64,000 bases of DNA from Adiantum capillus-veneris. Lineage: Eukaryota > Streptophyta > Polypodiopsida > Polypodiales > Pteridaceae. Below, in pieces: positions 1-11,416 of the stretch (its first letter is position 1; each line of letters begins with the position of its first letter). Both the position numbers and the translations under genes were made by a program. The notes below the pieces were generated by a model. It was not told where the DNA came from, did not search any database, and worked only from the letters and a program-made list of their open reading frames with translations. Location: assembly GCA_014529385.2 (NCBI GenBank), contig CM043942.1, forward strand, positions 20,103,991 to 20,167,990, read 5' to 3'.

Positions 1-1025
1 ATCTGGACTATTTTGTCTTGGTTTTCTTTGATGACATTCTAATCTATTCTAAGAACGAGGCAGATCATGAAGAACATGTTCGCAAAGTACTTAATCTTCT
101 TCAAGAACACCAACTTTACGCTAAAGCGAGCAAGTGTACCTTCTACTCACCAAAGGTCAGTTATCTTAGATTTATCATATTGGCCGAAGGGATTTCAACG
201 GACCCATATAAAGTCAAGGATATTTTTGATTGGACTTAACCATCCATCGTCAGCGAGGTAAGAGGATTTCTTGGGATAACGGGATGGTACACAGGATTTT
301 TGTCACAAGGACTATGCACGTATTGTTGCACCCTTGGCGGAACTCCTGAAGAAAGGAATGAGGATCAAATGGAAGACCAAGCATGAGTCTAGTTTTGCTA
401 AGCTAAAAGAATTCTTGGTCTCAGCTCCTATCTTAAAGCTTCCAAATTTCAGTAAGGAATTTGAAGTAGCGCGACCGATGCTAGCAAATTTGCTTTAGGC
501 GGAGTTCTTACTCAAGAAGGAAGACAAGTGGCATATATTTCATGAAATCTGAGGGATCATGAGAAGAATTATCCTACTCATGATTTGGAACTTTTAGCGG
601 TTATACATGCGCTGAAGTTGTGGAGACATTATCTTCTCGGACGCAAGTTTCAGCTAGTTACAGACCACAAGAGCTTAAAATAGATTTTTACTCAACCTAT
701 TCTCAATATGCGACAACGGCGATGTATTGAACTCTTACAAGAATATGAACTTGACATAAAGTATAGAGAAGGGAAGGAAAATGCTGTTGCAGATGGACTT
801 AGTCGAAAATCTCTTCTCGGAGATATCTCTATTCCAAATAACCCTATCTGGGATAGAATTAAAGAAGCATCTTTGGTAGATCCAGAATACCAACATATAG
901 TATCATTATTTCAGCAGAATAAGATTCCTGAAGCTAAAGATTACTCTCTTATGGGAGGATGTCTTTACTACAGACATAGACTCTGTGTACCCAGAGACCC
1001 AGCTTTAAAGAACACTATTCTGTAG
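1..1025 (+). pseudogene. Ty3/gypsy chromovirus pol: RT C-terminus and RNase H (broken)
   Basis: This is the middle of a retrotransposon polyprotein that enters from the left edge. The catalytic RT box FFDDILIYSK lies at about 42-72, followed by thumb sequence (CTFYSPKVSYL). After a stop near 237 and frame changes the RNase H follows: a TDASKFALGGVL-like stretch at about 475-505, [19 protein letters not shown] at about 580-635, TDHKSLK at about 661-680 and the tail KENAVADGLSRKS at about 775-810. Stops or frameshifts occur near 237, 475, 544, 680 and 1023, so it cannot make a working enzyme. RT copies the element RNA and RNase H removes the template. Integrase, chromodomain and LTR follow in order, which fixes the family. 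Confidence 0.9.
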
Positions 1026-1887
1026 GAAGCACACGATAGCCCTACATCAGGACATCCAGGTTATGCTAAGACTCTTCACGCTATCAGGAGGAGGTATTTT
1101 TGGTCTGGAATGAAAGGAGACATACTTTGCTATGTGAGGCAATGTATTTCTTGTCAGCGGATAAAAGCCGAAAGAATTAAGTTTCTAGGGCAACTTCAAC
1201 CTCTTGACATACCCCAGAGGAAATGGGAATGCATCATTATGGACTTTGTTACAAGATTACCTTCTATAGGAGGTTATGACTCTGTATTCGTGGTTGTTCA
1301 TATGCTCACAAAAGTGGCTCATATAATGCTCATAAAGACAACCTTTACTGCTTTGGATATTAGCCGAGTATTCATCAAGGAAATTTTTAGGTTACATGGT
1401 TTACCCAAGCGTATCGTCACTGATAGAGATGCCAAGTTTACATCAAATTTTTGGACTTCTCTTTTCCAATCGATTGGGTCACAATTAGCCTTCATCACAG
1501 CGTGTCATCTACAGACAGATGGGCAGACTGAAAGAGTAAATCAAGTCATTGAGGACATTCTCACGGCCTATTGTTCGCAAGAGCCAAAGAAGTGGTTACA
1601 ATATCTTCCTTTGGTAGAATATGCTTACAATTCTTCTGAACACAGAAGCATTGGAATGTCACCCTTCAAAGCTTTTTATGGACAAGATTGTTTAGCACCG
1701 CTTAACTTTTCAGACCCAACCATCAGGGTAGAAGCCTCTAAGAAGATGCTAGAATACATGGAAGCTCCGACTAAAGCCATTCGCCAAGCTATCCAAGCCG
1801 CTCAGGATAGACAGAAGCATTATGCAGACAAGAATCAATCAGAACGGACCTTCAAGGAAGGAGAAAAAGTTTTTTTATGAGTCCGAC
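1026..1887 (+). pseudogene. Ty3/gypsy integrase (broken)
   Basis: The region starts with an HHCC zinc domain (His pair at about 1029-1052, CISCQR at about 1144-1160), with a stop just before it at 1023. The DDE core follows: the first Asp in IIMDFVTRLP (about 1232-1262), the second in IVTDRDAKF (about 1414-1440) and the Glu in TDGQTERVNQ (about 1517-1545). The residues AYNSSEHRSIGMSPF at about 1624-1668 are the usual C-terminal part of the core. The frame runs open from 1110 to 1880 and is then lost at a run of T before the chromodomain part. Integrase would insert the cDNA into chromosomes. All three catalytic residues are still readable, so this is a fairly young relic compared with the element at 5.4-9.3 kb. 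Confidence 0.9.
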
Positions 1888-2276
1888 CGAAGAAAAGAAA
1901 CTTATCATTAGGAAGGTACAAGAAACTAAGCCCAAGATATTTTGGACCCTTCAAAATCACTGAGGTTGTGAGTGACCAGGCCTACAAGCTTAAGTTACCC
2001 GCAAACGTAAAGGTTCACGATGTATTTCACGTCAGCCTACTCCAACCCTACATTCCTAACCCCGATCAACTCTTGGACTCATATCAGATAGTTATGCAAG
2101 CACAAGGAGTTCTCGAACTTCAACCTAATTACATCCTTGAATCAAGAGAAAGAAAGCTACGAAATAGGACAATTACCGAGCACCTTGTGAAGTGGAAAGA
2201 TTATCCTGAAGAAGACGCTACTTGGGAGCACGAACCAATGCTCATAAAGGATTATCCTAATAAATTCTTGAGATGA
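1888..2276 (+). pseudogene. Integrase C-terminus with chromodomain (chromovirus)
   Basis: After the frameshift near 1880 the polyprotein resumes with the SH3-like integrase tail (GPFKITEVVSDQAYKLKLP, then VHDVFHVSLLQPYIP). It ends in a chromodomain: EHLVKWKDYPEEDATWE at about 2180-2231, stop at 2274-2276. Chromodomains of this type guide chromoviral integrases to particular chromatin. The aromatic and acidic positions of the fold (W in VKW, W in TWE) are present. Placement at the extreme C-terminus, directly followed by a polypurine tract and LTR, is the normal chromovirus order. Confidence 0.88.
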
Positions 2277-2307
2277 GGACATCTCAAATTTTTCACGTTG
2301 GGGAGGT

Positions 2308-3211
2308 TGTAAGATCTCTGACCCCTACCAAAAAGAGCACCATTGTACCATGGAATAAACATAATGGAAAAAGTTACTAGTTTTAGCAGTTTTTCAAATT
2401 CTGTCGGTGCCATGATGTTAAGAATGTTATAAAGCTTCAAAAGTGAATTCAAATAATTCTTGTGGAAAAATTCCAAAAATAGTAAGTTTTTCGTCACCCG
2501 ACCCGTCTAGTTTTAACCATCTCAAAAAACCGCACTTGTAATCCAAATTTGAAAAAAATGCATTTTTGGACACCGGGGACTGCTAAATACGGCAGGTACT
2601 CGGATAGGTATACCTTAGTTAGAGCTTATTATAGCAATTAACAATATTAAATTCCGATTCGTATCGCCAGTTTTAGCCTAAAGTCAAAATTTTCTAAGGC
2701 TCTACAAGGAAGCACTGGGGCTTTTGAGGCTGTGCAAGAACCGACCCCTGGGCCCTGGGAGCCCAATTTGGCAGTAAGGGGGCCCCCTCACACACAAGAG
2801 GGGCTCGTGGGCTGATCCACATGCAAGAGAGAGAGAGATAATGTGAGTTAAACCAAGCAAACTGGACAGTTGGTAAGCATGCAACTAAGTTGCCTTGCAT
2901 GAGGTGAGTACTCCCTCACATGTATTTAGTAGCCTGGTTCGAATTTCAGCTTGGGAGAGCCTATATAAGAGTGTGCTCAGAAACACACACACTCATATAT
3001 GCTCACACACACAGTACGTACACACACACACTCCTATACACACACATACCTTGGGGAGGTGCCAAATTCATCTCTAGTAAATAGATTGAGAAGAAACCTG
3101 AAATTCTTAACTATCTAGGCCAAATAATTAACCTTGGGGCCTATTCCCATAGAACAAGTATGGTGCTATCGGGATTCTCTATGTCTTGAAGTAAGTCTAA
3201 CCTCTCGTACA
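2308..3211 (+). repeat. Probable 3' LTR of the chromovirus at the left edge
   Basis: The LTR begins TGTAAGATCTCTGACC right after the purine-rich TTGGGGAGGT (2299-2307), the expected polypurine tract, only 31 bases past the pol stop codon. A plant TATA box sits at 2961-2970 and an AC-rich microsatellite at about 2983-3046. The right end is set at ...CTCGTACA (3211), because it ends in CA and gives a ~900-bp LTR, but no second LTR is in the window to confirm it and no target duplication can be tested. Confidence 0.6.
2961..2970 (+). promoter_or_regulatory. TATA box of the LTR promoter
   Basis: The sequence CTATATAAGA lies about 650 bases into the LTR, in a GC-richer context, as in U3 promoters of plant LTR retrotransposons. 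The transcription start would lie about 30 bases downstream. This is read from sequence only. Confidence 0.5.
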
Positions 3212-3312
3212 AGGGGATTTTCTTATTGAAACTAATCCGTCATCATGGTTGTATGTTACTCTCGAATGTTAGCTCTCTTTTTCCAAGTTGTCAATTAAGT
3301 AGTGAGTATAAA

Positions 3313-3489
3313 ATGGCCCCGGTAAAGAGAACTCGTTTTGGTGGTTCCCACGACCGCGAGGCGGGGACAAGTAACACGAATGGGAAAGGGAAAGCTCCCA
3401 TGGTCGACCAAGTACCGGCCAACTCACAGAGCAATGTCGAGGAAATTGAGGAGGTAGGTCACATTTTAATTCAAGTTTGTTTAATTTAA
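3313..3489 (+). CDS. Short unrecognised ORF, perhaps a first exon
   Basis: An ATG at 3313 opens a 58-codon frame that is markedly more GC-rich than its neighbours: MAPVKRTRFGG, then a Gly/Ser/Lys-rich stretch and an acidic EEIEEV end. The sequence GAG|GTAGGT at 3451-3456 would make a good splice donor, so the true coding part may end at 3453. A basic, low-complexity N-terminus could belong to a gag protein or to a host gene; I do not recognise it. No continuing exon was found before the PPR relic. Confidence 0.25.
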   Translation: MAPVKRTRFGGSHDREAGTSNTNGKGKAPMVDQVPANSQSNVEEIEEVGHILIQVCLI

Positions 3490-4535
3490 CATTGCATATG
3501 ATAAGTTAGGAAAGAACATATCCGTAAACATGTTGGAGAAGTCCAACGAAAACCTCGGCATTTGAATTGAAATGTATATTAAATTCTAAGTAGGAAAAAA
3601 TGGTTGTTGGATATACTGTTTGAGATAGGAAAGAATGTCTGCTAGGGAAAATTTAGCTCAGCCTATTCATTTCTATTTCCAATGTTGAAACTAGTCCTGA
3701 TCCCCCTACTGATCACAGGGGGCGGCTCGCGATGGTTTCGCAGTATCTAGAGTTACTAGCTTAGGGCCTCTATCCAGGACATGCGTTCTTTGCACTCGAT
3801 ACCCATGTCTTGTGTTCTATGCGGTGGGAATGTCCATGTCATGCATTCTATGCGGTGGATATACTTAGTGGTACCGGCAGCTAGGCGACAACCGGAGGAG
3901 TAAACTCTCGCTGGAGGGGGGATGTTGTACCTCCAGAACATTGGGACTTTAATGAATAATTTTTGAGTAAAAATTTTACTAGAGTTACTGTCTTGGTGCC
4001 GCTTTGCAATACTGGTTGAAGGGCTGTATTAAGTAACTTGTGAACCAGAACTTAATCAATGAACTTATGTGTTGAACAACCATGTGTGGTAGTAATTAGG
4101 TAACAAAGAAGTGTGAGTATGGGGTGGAAAGTGGGGGCTTGACTCGGGTTGCCAATGCCTATGAGAAGGGTGTTCCCAATTGGTCGGAAACTCTTCGACT
4201 CCATAGTGTTATAAATCGACGCAAGTATTACTCATTGCCCCAAGAGCAGCAAAGCCTCGAGTGTAGGTGCCTCTGAAACATGGGTAAAAAGGCACTCAGA
4301 ACTTCTCTCCTCTTGGAAGGTGGGTTTTAGGAATCGCAGATAAGTTTATCATGCTAGCCTTGCAGGGTGGAACTAGATCTCGATGCTAGTAGACTCGAAC
4401 TAGACTCACTTTGTGATCAGAGATCGTCCGCGCTGGATGAACCATAAATCACTTTGTTTGCTTCCGTTGTAGATCTAGTGGCCACCAGGTTTACCATTAG
4501 ATCCGTCGTTTGAGACGATGGGGTGGGGACCTCAC
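3490..4535. other. No gene seen
   Basis: No coding frame, RNA gene or clear repeat was found. A purine run followed by TGTTGTACC at about 3912-3931 looks superficially like a polypurine tract plus LTR start, but nothing else supports an LTR there. Confidence 0.5.
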
Positions 4536-5345
4536 AACAAAAAGTGCTTGAGGAGCTTCCTATCCAGGATATCTTAGTCTCTTGCAATGTATTGTTTGCC
4601 AGATATGTCTAACTTGGGTAGGGGTGAGAAGCTCTAGAATATTTTCAATGGATGCAAAGTGAGGGTGTCTCTTTAAATGAAATCACATATGCTTGCATCT
4701 TGAAGGCAGGGGTCAACTCTGTGCTATTTTCAGCAAATGTACAGAGAGGGTATCTCTCCAAATGCAATCATGTACGCTTGCACCTTGATGCCATGTGGCA
4801 CTACACAAGATGATGATATGGATAAAATAATTCACAATGATATCATTAGCATGGGTTCTTAAAAGAGAACATCGTGCTTGGCACTCCCTTGTTCAACATG
4901 CATGCCATATGTGGTGCACTTCATAAATCACAAAAAGTGCTTGAGAAGCTTCCTGTGTGAAATGTCATCATCTCTTGGAATGTTCTAATATGTGGGATAT
5001 GCCTAGGTTGGGTAGGGCCAAGAAGCTCTGGGTTGTTCTTGGTGGATGCAAAGTGAGAGTGTCTCTCCAGATGCAATCACATATGCTTGTATCTTGAAGG
5101 CAAGGGTCAGATCTGGTCTGTTTTCTGTAGATGCAAAGAGAGGGCATATCTCCAAATGCAATCAAAGGCACTTGCACGTTGAATGCATGTGTCATTACAC
5201 AAGATGCTGATATTGGCAAAGAATTCATGATGATATTGTTATCTTGGGAACAACATCCATTGTTGAAGTTTACCTTGTCAAAGGCATGGTTGACGTCAAC
5301 ATTCACTCTATGTACGGCGATCAAAGTAGAGAGAGGAAACCTTTA
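4536..5345 (+). pseudogene. Decayed pentatricopeptide-repeat (PPR) gene
   Basis: In shifting frames this stretch reads as tandem 35-residue PPR motifs: QKVLEELPIQDI at about 4539-4575, CYFQQMYREGISPNAIMYAC at about 4723-4781, GALHKSQKVLEKLPV at about 4913-4958 followed by NVIISWNVL, and MQREGISPNAI at 5131-5163 followed by CTLNACVITQDADIG. PPR proteins bind organellar RNA and act in editing, splicing or stability. Many stops and frameshifts break it, no organelle targeting sequence or E/DYW domain is visible, and the two inner repeats resemble each other strongly. It appears to be a fragment of a PLS-type gene with no introns visible, so a processed copy is possible. It abuts the gypsy remnant that begins near 5405. 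Confidence 0.75.
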
Positions 5346-5404
5346 AGGATATTCCTCCCTACTTAGGTCCTTATGGAGTAAAACCGGATGTTGTGATCCT
5401 ACCA

Positions 5405-6160
5405 TCATAGTGGAAATATTTCACACCAATCGTAGATTCTCAAGGGTTGCAAGAACTTATGTCAACACCAGTGAGATGCACACGAATTGTGGCCGAACTG
5501 TAAAAAATCAGACCACATATGGGGAAGGGTGTTGGAAATGTATTGAGAAACTAGGAATCAAAAACCCAGTTGAAACTTTAGACCAAATGGAAGAGTGGAA
5601 CCAACCCCAAAAAAATGCAAAGCCAGTTCCCATAAACAAGGTTGGTGATACTGTGAAGGAGAAGAAGGGAATACCACACTTCCCATAGAGCACCAAGGAG
5701 TCAAAACCATTGCAATCTTGGATAGTGGACCAAGGGTTTCTATTGCTACAAAATTGATTTGGAAGAAATGGGAAAAATATGTCCTTATAAGAACTAGGAT
5801 GAAATTGCAGCTAGTTGATGGTGATATTGCAAAACCTATCGGTATTTTGGAATAAGTGATGATGATTTATTACAAAATCAAGTATGAACATACATTTTTT
5901 ATATTAGATTTTGGTATTAAGAATAACTATGATGTTATTCTTGGAAGGTTGTTCATGCATTAGAAGTATGAGAATTGGAGACCGAAGTACATTGTTTGTG
6001 TATCCGGGAGATTTCTATCAGAGATCTTATCATGGAAATTGATTCAAGCCAAGTCTTGGAGAAAAATAGGAAATCAAGTGATGAATGCTACTATGACACC
6101 CTTGATGCTCAAAAATATGAAGGACTTAGTGCACATGGTAGATGAGAAATAAGAAGGTTA
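5405..6160 (+). pseudogene. Gypsy element: gag-pro spacer and aspartic protease (broken)
   Basis: An open stretch at 5410-5688 is followed, after a stop, by a retropepsin-like domain: the catalytic motif ILDSGPRVSIATKLIW lies at about 5713-5763 and the second half (NYDVILGRLFMH) at about 5926-5961. The same arrangement recurs on the minus strand at 50.3-51.6 kb, showing that both are one family. The protease would cut the gag-pol polyprotein. Many stops interrupt it. No gag domain or 5' LTR was found upstream; the element begins abruptly beside the PPR relic. Confidence 0.7.
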
Positions 6161-6458
6161 TGAGTCTGATCTGGAAAAAATATTTAATACATTATTGATT
6201 TCTCAAATTAGAAACCCAAAAAAAAACAACAAAACAGAAACAAATGTGCGAAGAAGGGGATGAGAAACAATCGGATGCAACATATCAAAGGGAAACAATC
6301 ATACTTGAGACTAGTGGGAGCCCTTGACTGCATAAAAGACAAAGTAATTGGAAAAACAACAAGCCCTTATAAGTTAAACAAATCAAAACCAAGAAAGAGG
6401 CAATCAATGAAACCTCTAAAAGATGCATGAAAGTCAATGGATGCTGCTAGTGAACCTA

Positions 6459-6720
6459 AATGAACACTCGGGGGGCTCACCGTTTAGTACCCCCCTATAT
6501 AACATGCATTCGTAGGTATTTAAAACCCCCCTCTTTTAACATGTGAGAGTGAATAAAATGACCCCTTATTTTAGTATTATTTTCCAAAATTGAATATAAA
6601 ACCCCCTTATTTTAATGTATCCTTGTTAAATTGCCTAATGTTTTTGCATTTTAAAACCCCTCCTTTTGAACTCACGTTATACATTTACATGATTACATAG
6701 CACACCCCTGAGAATGAACA
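6459..6720. mobile_element. hAT-like MITE nested in the gypsy element
   Basis: A 246-bp insertion (6467-6712) is bounded by identical 8-base direct repeats AATGAACA at 6459-6466 and 6713-6720. Its ends are short imperfect inverted repeats: left CTCGGGGGGCTCAC, right (reversed) CTCAGGGGTGTGCT. An 8-base duplication with ends containing CAGGGGTG is typical of hAT transposons. The inside is non-coding and holds four or five degenerate copies of an AAAACCCCCTTATTTTA-like motif. It is too short to carry a transposase, so it depended on one elsewhere. It lies between the protease and RT parts of the gypsy relic, so it is younger than that element. Confidence 0.72.
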
Positions 6721-6889
6721 AAGGTTGAATGCAAAAAGAAGTATAGCGAAGTGAAAGGAACATTGAAAGAGGTTTGGACAACCAAAATGGAGAGTGACAA
6801 TAAAAATGAAGAAGATTCAGGGAAGGATGGAATAAGTGTAGCCTCTCATTACAAAAAGTACGCTATTCAAGACCACAAAATCATCATTG

Positions 6890-8443
6890 AATAGTCAATG
6901 AGGGAGAAGGTTGAACCAGGAAGATCTTATGATGGACCTGAGGATGCTAAATGGATAGATCTAACAAAACCAAGAGAAGAGCCTAAGAAATCTTACATTG
7001 CTACCGATCTACTAGAAGAAGAAGAGTTGTTGATTCAAACACTCAAGGAGTATAAGAATGTGTTTGCCTAGTCTTATAAGGACTTGAAGGGGGTTGATCC
7101 TAGCATTTGTCAGTATACAATTCCCTTGAAGCTTGATGCTAAACCAAGCAAACAATGCCTTTACACTTATAATGAGACATTTGCAAAGAAAATCAAAGAG
7201 GAAATTGATAAGCTAAAGGAAGATGAATTCATTTACAAAATTGAGCACACGGATTGGGTATCCTCAATCATAGTGGTACGTAAGAAGAATGGCAAGTTAA
7301 GAGCGTGTGTCATTCTCAAAAAAGTGAATGCAACTACTATTCATGACAATTATCATCTTCATATTTACTGATCAGAGTAGCAGGGAACCGTGCATAAAGC
7401 TCTTTGAATGGGTTTTTAGGTTATAATCAATTGGTGATTAAATCAAAAGATCGTCAAAAAACAACCTTTGTGACTAAATGGGCCATTTTTTCTTACCAAG
7501 TGATGCCTTTTGGGTTAGCAAATGCACCGGCCACCTCCAAAGACTCATGGATCATGCTTTTAGAGAGTACGTGCTTATAATTTTAGAAATATGTATGCAT
7601 GACTTATGTGTGCACTCAATGATACGCAAAGACCATATAGAGCATCTAAAAAAAGTTTTTGGAAAGTACCACACCTATTGGATCTACTTGAATTCAAAAA
7701 ACTATGTTTTCATGGTTAGACACGGCAAGATTTTGGGTCATATTGTAGCGATGAACGGAGTATCCATGAATATGGAGAAAATCAAGGTGATAGTGGACAT
7801 GCCACATACAAAAACAATGAAATAAGTTCAATCATTCATGGGACATTGTGAATACTACAAAAATTTTATCTACATGTTCGCACTCATTCTTAAGCATCTC
7901 TATGGTCTGATTGTAACCTTTGACTAGACAGAAGATTGTGAGGAATCATACTAGATGTCCAAGAAAGCATTGGTATCAGCACCAATCCTCAAACCCCAAA
8001 CCAGAGAAAAATCTTTCTTGATCATGTAAATACCTCTACCTTTGCTATTGGATGTGTTTTGGCACAATGGACTTTCCAATATGCTATGCTAGTTGTCAAT
8101 TGAATAGTGCTGTTAAATGCAATTACACACCTACTAAAAGGGAGGGATTATGAATGATTTATGTTGTGAAAAAACTTCAGCATTATCTCGTAGCCAACCA
8201 ATTCATTTCTTCATGGATCACCAAGCACTATTGTATCTCATCTCAACAAGCCGTGCAACACGGGCCAAATAGTGATAGGTTTATCATCTTTCTTGAATTT
8301 TGTTTTATAATTGTGGTAAAAAAGGGTAAAGCTTATCAACGCGCTGATCATCTTTATTGGCTACTAAATGGAGAGAACCTTGATGGAATTGAAGATGATT
8401 TGTTAGACACATATCTCTTTAGCCTAGAAATGATCCCTTGATG
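6890..8443 (+). pseudogene. Gypsy element: reverse transcriptase and RNase H (heavily decayed)
   Basis: The RT N-terminus is readable at 7084-7371 (SSIIVVRKKNGKLRACVILKK at about 7261-7322). The palm and thumb continue at 7478-7825 in changed frames, and the catalytic YxDD box is degraded (CMHDLCVHS at about 7597-7623). RNase H traces are the APILKP stretch near 7980, MDHQALLYLISTS near 8212-8250 and the terminal KGKAYQRADHLYWLLNGE at about 8320-8373. More than fifteen stops and frameshifts are present, so this is clearly older than the chromoviruses at either side. The hAT-like MITE sits just upstream within the same element. Confidence 0.75.
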
Positions 8444-8869
8444 GAGTAAGAATAGGACAACTGTTGATAGGCTAGGAAAAATTACCTACTGATAGACGCT
8501 TGATTGAGAAATGCGATCCTTTTCAAACGCTTAGTGGATGAGTTTATCATAGGGATTTGCATGGCATCTTGAGATTGTGTATAGAAGCCTCTGACATTCC
8601 TTTGTACATGAAGTAATCATAGGACCACAATGGACATTCCTGTCATGAGGATGGGAGTATTTTGGCCCAATATGAAATTTGACGCACACATGTATGTTAA
8701 GGATTTCAAATCATGTACACATATCACCCCTAAGGAGTACACTACAATGTTTCAAGTGGATATAACATCACATTGGAGTAAGTATATTGTGGATTGTTTG
8801 AACTAAATTCATTTCTCTATGAACATGTCCAAAACAAGGATGAAATAAATTAAAACTTAGGCACATCCA

Positions 8870-9300
8870 TATGAATTGATTGGCGACCAACTCTACAAAG
8901 GGCACAAAGATAATCAACTCAGACTTTGTGCATCAAAAAGTAAGTACATGCCGGCCTTGCAGGCCCGCACATTTATGGAAAGTGGGAGCTCAACAAGACA
9001 TCATTGTTCATCTGAAAGAACGGCTAAATTTATAATTTCTCTGATAATTTGGTGTCCTGCACTCTTTATGGATACTGAGTCATTTGTGAATCCATGTGAT
9101 GAGTGCCAAAGAAAAAAGTTCTAATAAAAAAGGATGAAATGCCAATGAGACCAATGATAGGAGCACGTGCATTTTCCATGTGGGGTCTAGATTTTGTGGG
9201 GCCCATAGCACCATCAACTTACAGAACTCATGCAAAATATATTATAGAAGCTACATAATATTTGACCAAGTGGGTTACAACTAAAAACACATGAAAAAAT
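8870..9300 (+). pseudogene. Gypsy integrase fragment (decayed)
   Basis: The zinc domain end CDECQRKK is at about 9097-9120. The beginning of the catalytic core follows, with a SMWGLDFVGPI-like stretch containing the first Asp (about 9175-9210), then THAKYIIEATXYLTKW. The second Asp and the Glu are not recognisable. It continues the RT/RNase H relic in the right order and strand. Downstream of about 9300 no further coding can be followed, and no 3' LTR is evident. Confidence 0.6.
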
Positions 9301-10961
9301 GATGTACACACCATGACATAATTCTTGTATAAAAATGTTTTCACATGGTACATTTTGTGTAATGGAAATGGCCTATGAACTTTGAGAGTAGCGGAATTAG
9401 GAAATTAAAGAAAGCATTTTTGTGAGAATACTTTGTGAGCATAGAGGGTGAACTTAATTGATGGTAGCAACATAAACATATTATTTAGCTAACTTGGCAT
9501 GAACAATACTTTTTCAAGAGAATGAGTTTAGAGCACTTGACAACAGCTGAGGACAAGATTTATGTGGAGTCGGTCCCCCCTCCAATAGGCATTTTTATTT
9601 TAGATTCTCCCATCAAGAAAGACTTGGTACAATAAAATCTTTGTGTTCCTTGTGACCCAGGTGATGCAATGAAGATGGAAAGCTTCATACATCACAAGCA
9701 TAACATAAACTTTTCAAAAAGGATTAACTATCCCAAGCCTTAGTCCCAAGGCCTCAAACACCTTTGAAGGTGGAGAGAGATAACGGGGAATGAGAGTAGG
9801 GAAGAGGAAGAAGAAACATTCCATAGGAGAAAGAAGTAGTTCCTCACTTATCATTACTCTTCTTGCTAGCATACATATTAGCATAGTAATGAAGATGGAG
9901 AAAATGACAAGATTAATCATTGAAGCATGGCAGGATTGGTTGGATTTGCATTCCATAGCCAAAAGTGTTGGTGTAGGCTCTCAACTTCTCCACTAGCTTG
10001 GAGAAGGAGATGGAGCTCTTGCACTTTGAACTTCACACAATGAGAGTGTGTGTGAGTGTGTGTGGGAGAGTATACCCCCAAGCTAGCCCCCTACTTTTTT
10101 TGATCGAACACCCCTTGTAGCTCATGCTTGAAGCTCATTGGACCCCTGCAAGCCTGATCAATCACGTACAAGAAGCATATCAAGCAACAAGGGTACCCTT
10201 GGCACAAGTGTCCCCCTTTCCCCTTTCTGAGAGAGGACTTGATAAATGCTAAAAGAAATTAATCAAATTAACTAATTTATCATTGGACCCCTTTGGAGGC
10301 CAACCAATAGGCTTTAGGCACACCATGAGGGCAACATGAAGAGGGTCTTGACAAGTGTCCTAAATGATTTTTTTGTACCAAGCTTACCATGTGTGAGGGT
10401 GTGTTTGTTCTCTCTCTACCCCCCTCTTCTAGGGCTCACCCCCTCCTTGTAGGGATAGTTGTTAACTTTGTGGAACACCTTACCCTCAAGCACCTTATGC
10501 AACAAGCGTGACAAAGCACCTCAAGCTTGGGTAATGTTCCCAAAAGGATCTCAAACTCCCTAGTAAGCAAGCATGACAAGCACCTCAAGCACCTTATTCA
10601 TCAAGCACTACCAGTACCTCAAGCACCTTAGTTATCAAGCACGACAAGCACCTCAAGCTTGGGCTGGGTTCCCACCTCAAGATCATCCCTAGCTTACCTA
10701 AGGTCAAAGGACTTTCTAACACTTACCTTTGGAGATCTTCAATGAATATAACCCTAAGGTCTTTTAAGCTCCATTGGGTAGCCTTGCTCTTTGATAGACC
10801 ATCTCTCATTTGGACCCCCTTTACCACTGGCCCCATGGTGAGATAGATCTGTAAGCACCTGTCTATATTAAAACCCTTGTTTCCGTTTATTCTCCCACAT
10901 TAAATGACCAATTTAATATGAGAAAATAATTTGGGTTGGTTAGATAATATACTTTACCTCT
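9301..10961. other. Gene-free region
   Basis: No supported gene lies here. Short ORFs on both strands around 9714-9996 overlap each other and look like chance frames. A GT-rich tract lies at about 10039-10070. Degenerate CAAGCACCTCAAGC repeats occupy 10478-10670 and are listed separately. Confidence 0.5.
10478..10670. repeat. Degenerate tandem repeat CAAGCACCTCAAGCAC
   Basis: Variants of AAGCACCTCAAGCACCTTA alternate with CATGACAAGCACCTC and CAAGCTTGGG over about 190 bases. A similar AAGC-rich pattern appears near 22020-22150. It is non-coding low-complexity DNA; whether it once belonged to an LTR is unknown. Confidence 0.55.
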
Positions 10962-11416
10962 CTTTCATTAGGGAAAATTTGGACTCACAAAGGGGCCTTA
11001 TAAGGAGTTTGACTTCCTCTCTCATGTCCAAAACGGGTGTGCGATAAATTTTTTGCAAATCAACTCTAAACTTGGCGGAGATTTGGCCGTTAGAATCTAC
11101 TCTTCAACATCTTTCTATTAATAAATAGCATGCCACGAGATTCCTCATATTTTGAAAGATTCTATTTTCTATTCTCTAGATTCTAGACGGAGTTGTCACA
11201 TCACAAGAGAATTAAAAATCCAATCTTTCAAAATCTGAGGAATCTCATGGCGTGCTATATATCAATAGAAAGAGCTTGAAGAGTAGATTCTAATTGTCAA
11301 ATCTCCGCCAAGAGTTCATTTGCAAAAATTTTACCGCACCCCGTTTTGGACATGAGAGAGGAAGTCAAACTCCTTATAATGCCCCTTTATGAGTCCAAAT
11401 TTTCCCTAATGTGAAA
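10962..11416. mobile_element. Foldback (long inverted repeat) MITE-like element
   Basis: Two arms of about 200 bases are reverse complements at roughly 90 percent identity: left arm about 10966-11162, right arm about 11222-11411, with a loop of about 60 bases. Shared blocks include CATTAGGGAAAATTTGGACTC at the outer ends, GACTTCCTCTCTCATGTCC in the middle and TTTTGAAAGATT at the inner ends. No clear target-site duplication is visible at the outer ends. Long-TIR foldback structures of this size are typical of Mutator-like or Foldback-type non-autonomous elements. A transcript through it would form a long hairpin and could feed small-RNA production. Confidence 0.75.

Noticed and set aside
2930-2950. 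GGTTCGAAT resembling a tRNA B box
   Set aside because: No matching A box or cloverleaf can be drawn around it, and it lies inside an LTR.
3912-3931. Purine run followed by TGTTGTACC, like a polypurine tract plus LTR start
   Set aside because: No retroelement coding ends before it, and no LTR end, TATA box or second copy was found.
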